In this document: positions 62,493 to 64,000 of the stretch, piece by piece
Layout: every line of letters starts with the position of its first letter
Numbering within the stretch: the first letter of the stretch is position 1
Source of the DNA: Flagellimonas lutimaris
GTDB lineage: Bacteria > Bacteroidota > Bacteroidia > Flavobacteriales > Flavobacteriaceae
DNA length: 64,000 nucleotides
Assembly: GCF_003581615.1 (NCBI RefSeq)
Contig: NZ_QXFH01000070.1
Span: forward strand, 434,001 to 498,000
Direction: 5' to 3'
Made by a program: the position numbers and the translations under genes
Notes under the pieces: generated by a model
Databases searched by the model: none
What the model saw: only the letters and a program-made list of their open reading frames with translations
Told to the model about the DNA's origin: nothing

Positions 62493-63580
62493 CTATGTAA
62501 GATAGGGAAGCTGTAAGACTATGTTCTTTTTATGTATTCCATTCTTGAAAGAACTGGAAGTTTCATGCGATATATTATAACCTTTAACAGTATTGAGAAG
62601 TTCAACTTGCTCTTTCCATCCCATAATATTTTCCCTGTACCAATGATTTTCCAGAGTTTTGGACTCTAAACCTTTACACTGATACTGCACTTCTATTTTT
62701 ATAATATTTTTTAAGGCTTTTATACCGATGTTGAAGTGTTGGTCGATGACACTGTTTATGATTGATTGCTCAACAATGTTTTCAAAAAGCATAAGTATTA
62801 CAAATGATGGTATAACAGCTTCTTTGAGCTCATTGTTTTCCTTTTCAATGGATATGGAACAGTCAAAAGAATCATCATACCTCAACTTTTGAAGCTTTAG
62901 ATACCAATGCAACATATCAATCTCGTTATAAAGTGAAGCTGAGTCCTTTCCGAGCTGTTTCAAATAAAAGCGAACAAGCTTACTAAATGTGGAAAAATAA
63001 TCCAGAGCGAATTTTGTGTTCTGTGTTGTATTGAAATATTGGATGGCGTTCAAGGCATTAAAAACAAAATGAGGGTTAAGCTGGGAATTGAGGGCCTAAA
63101 GTTTTAACTCCAACATTTCCTCTCTTACCTGTATGAGCTTACTTTGCTTTTCCATAAGCTCTTTGTTTGCTCTAACACTTTGAATTTTTATAGCGCAAAC
63201 CGAAGCTATTGCCGAGAGCATCTTTAGATGTCGCTTGGAAAAAAAGTTTTTTGAAGGGTGCTCACAATCAATTACACCATATAGAATGTCCTCGTGCACA
63301 ATGGGGACACAAATTTCCGAAAGTCTAGAGTCATCATCAACAATATAGCGAGGATCTTGTGAGGTGTCTGGAATTAATTCTGGTTTTCCGGTTTTTGCTA
63401 CATTTCAGGTAATTCCTTGACCAACGGTTATTTCCACCGGATTGTAGATTGTTTGGTCTTTTTGGGGCATAAGCAGTTTTTTGCGACATCCCATAAAATA
63501 TCTTCTTCATTTTCCTTGCCCATGAGCGATTTGGAAAAGTAGATGAGGATGTCCTCAAACTTTTCATGATATCGATATGT
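62493..63580 (-). pseudogene. GAF-domain LytS-like sensor histidine kinase pseudogene
   Basis: Read on the minus strand. A GAF domain is preserved in pieces: FEDILIYFSKSLMGKENEED then DILWDV in one frame (about 63560-63480), a trace of an AYAPK segment in a second, and IYNPVEITVGQGI, then NVAKTGKPELIPDTSQDPRY in a third, broken by a TGA at 63405-63407. The kinase part follows in frame but with a TAG at 63096-63098 just before LNSQLNPHFVFNALNAIQYF, the His-kinase phosphoacceptor region. An internal deletion of roughly 35-40 residues lies near 63480. At least two stop codons and two frameshifts make it non-functional. Confidence 0.85.
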
Positions 63581-63636
63581 TGGGTAGCGTTAAAGGCTTG
63601 AAAGTAAGAAAAATATACAAATGTTTGGACATAAAA

Positions 63637-63665
63637 AAAGCGCTCCGTTATTATGGAGCGCTTAA
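63637..63665 (-). terminator. Intrinsic terminator of the beta-barrel gene
   Basis: On the minus strand, AAGCGCTCC pairs with GGAGCGCTT around a short AT-rich loop, followed by seven T's. It lies about 45 bases after the beta-barrel gene's stop codon. Confidence 0.85.
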
Positions 63666-63709
63666 CTGATCGCTTAAAGGAGCAATCTTCCTAACCAACT
63701 TCTTTTATG

Positions 63710-64000
63710 CTAGAACCTAAAGCTAAAGCCGCTATAAACCCCAATCGAATAGGGTTGAAAATTACCAGATACCTTGGAGAAGGTATTCAATTGATACTTT
63801 AATACAGGTTCCACATTGATTCTGATTTTTGGCGAAAAATGATAATTAAGTCCCATGCCTACATTGGCACTAAAGTTCAAGGAGTTTATATTATTGGCCT
63901 CACCTATTTCCGTAACTAGATTATTGGACTCCAGCAATACCGAATTATCAACCAGAAATAGCGAACTTAGACCCCCAATTAGAGCAACACCAAATTTTTT
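63710..64000 (-). CDS. Outer-membrane beta-barrel protein (5' end outside window)
   Basis: The minus-strand frame is open to base 64000, so only the C-terminal 96 residues are seen. Alternating strands (NSLNFSANVGMGLNYHFS, KIRINVEPVLKYQLNTF, YSIGVYSGFSFRF) end in a C-terminal Phe, the signal for beta-barrel insertion. It is of the porin/OmpA-barrel kind common in Bacteroidota. A start within the window (TTG at 63937) is not convincing, because the frame continues upstream with barrel-like sequence. Function unknown. Confidence 0.75.
   Translation of the reverse strand, partial: KKFGVALIGGLSSLFLVDNSVLLESNNLVTEIGEANNINSLNFSANVGMGLNYHFSPKIRINVEPVLKYQLNTFSKVSGNFQPYSIGVYSGFSFRF

Noticed and set aside
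62493-63053. A separate 186-residue protein gene
   Set aside because: It lacks the His-box start and continues in frame upstream through a TAG stop into kinase and GAF sequence.
1-64000. tRNA, rRNA, CRISPR array, insertion sequence or prophage
   Set aside because: No cloverleaf-like gene, regularly spaced direct repeats, transposase or phage genes were found; repeats seen are short palindromes between genes.

Overview
The window comes from a member of the Flavobacteriaceae (Bacteroidota), most like the marine Muricauda/Allomuricauda group. The evidence is the set of order-specific families (DUF4837, DUF6747, DUF6909, DUF4254, DUF6427, DUF6341, DUF5687, DUF4292, DUF6168), gliding/type IX secretion proteins (a SprE/PorW homologue and a PorE-like OmpA protein), -7 boxes of the form TAnnTTTG, frequent TTG and GTG starts with weak ribosome binding sites, and an atp operon that stops at atpG. 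The genus is an inference. I saw no rRNA, tRNA, CRISPR array, transposase or prophage.

Layout. 0-9 kb: envelope and housekeeping genes (lytic transglycosylase end, DUF4837 lipoprotein, PorE-like protein, TatA, M23 peptidase, GH3-family enzyme, DUF6909 protein). 9-30 kb: a surface-polysaccharide locus, all on the plus strand. It holds a Wzz-like protein, dTDP-L-rhamnose genes (rfbD, then rfbB-A-C), GDP-L-fucose genes (gmd, fcl), a CDP-3,6-dideoxyhexose module (reductase E3, rfbF, rfbG, rfbH and a final 4-ketoreductase), three glycosyltransferases, a Wzx flippase, an EpsG/Wzy-like polymerase, an O-antigen ligase/polymerase, a WecA-like initiating transferase and a UDP-glucuronate decarboxylase. 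The middle (about 20-29 kb) is clearly more AT-rich than its flanks. 30-39 kb: purD, small membrane proteins, DUF4254, a GT9 enzyme, an orphan lipoprotein, an arsenosugar pair (ArsS plus an AhpD-like protein), a patatin and a PaaE-like reductase. 39-50 kb: an ABC exporter pair, SprE, bactofilin, and atpZ-DUF6168-atpBEFHAG. 50-57 kb: a colinear envelope operon (flippase, dut, nucleotidyltransferase, TPR protein, DUF4292 lipoprotein, EnvC-like protein, aldo/keto reductase). 57-64 kb: thioesterase, HU-SPOR protein, a broken dprA, trpS, GlsB-like protein, PlsC, a broken GAF-histidine kinase and the end of a beta-barrel gene.

How it fits together. The 9-30 kb locus can make at least three activated deoxysugars plus UDP-xylose, start a glycan on undecaprenyl phosphate, flip it, polymerise it under Wzz-type length control and ligate it. 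This is a complete Wzx/Wzy-type O-antigen or exopolysaccharide system with a 3,6-dideoxyhexose. It is the strongest candidate for new chemistry here.

The most unusual genomic observations are: dprA, still full length in frame but carrying two stop codons and a compensating frameshift pair over its nucleotide-binding signature; a second decayed gene (GAF-histidine kinase) 3 kb away; an early stop in rfbD; a strong hairpin between atpE and atpF; several intergenic palindromic elements, one inside the atp operon; and nucleoside-phosphorylase-like motifs in the DUF6909 protein.
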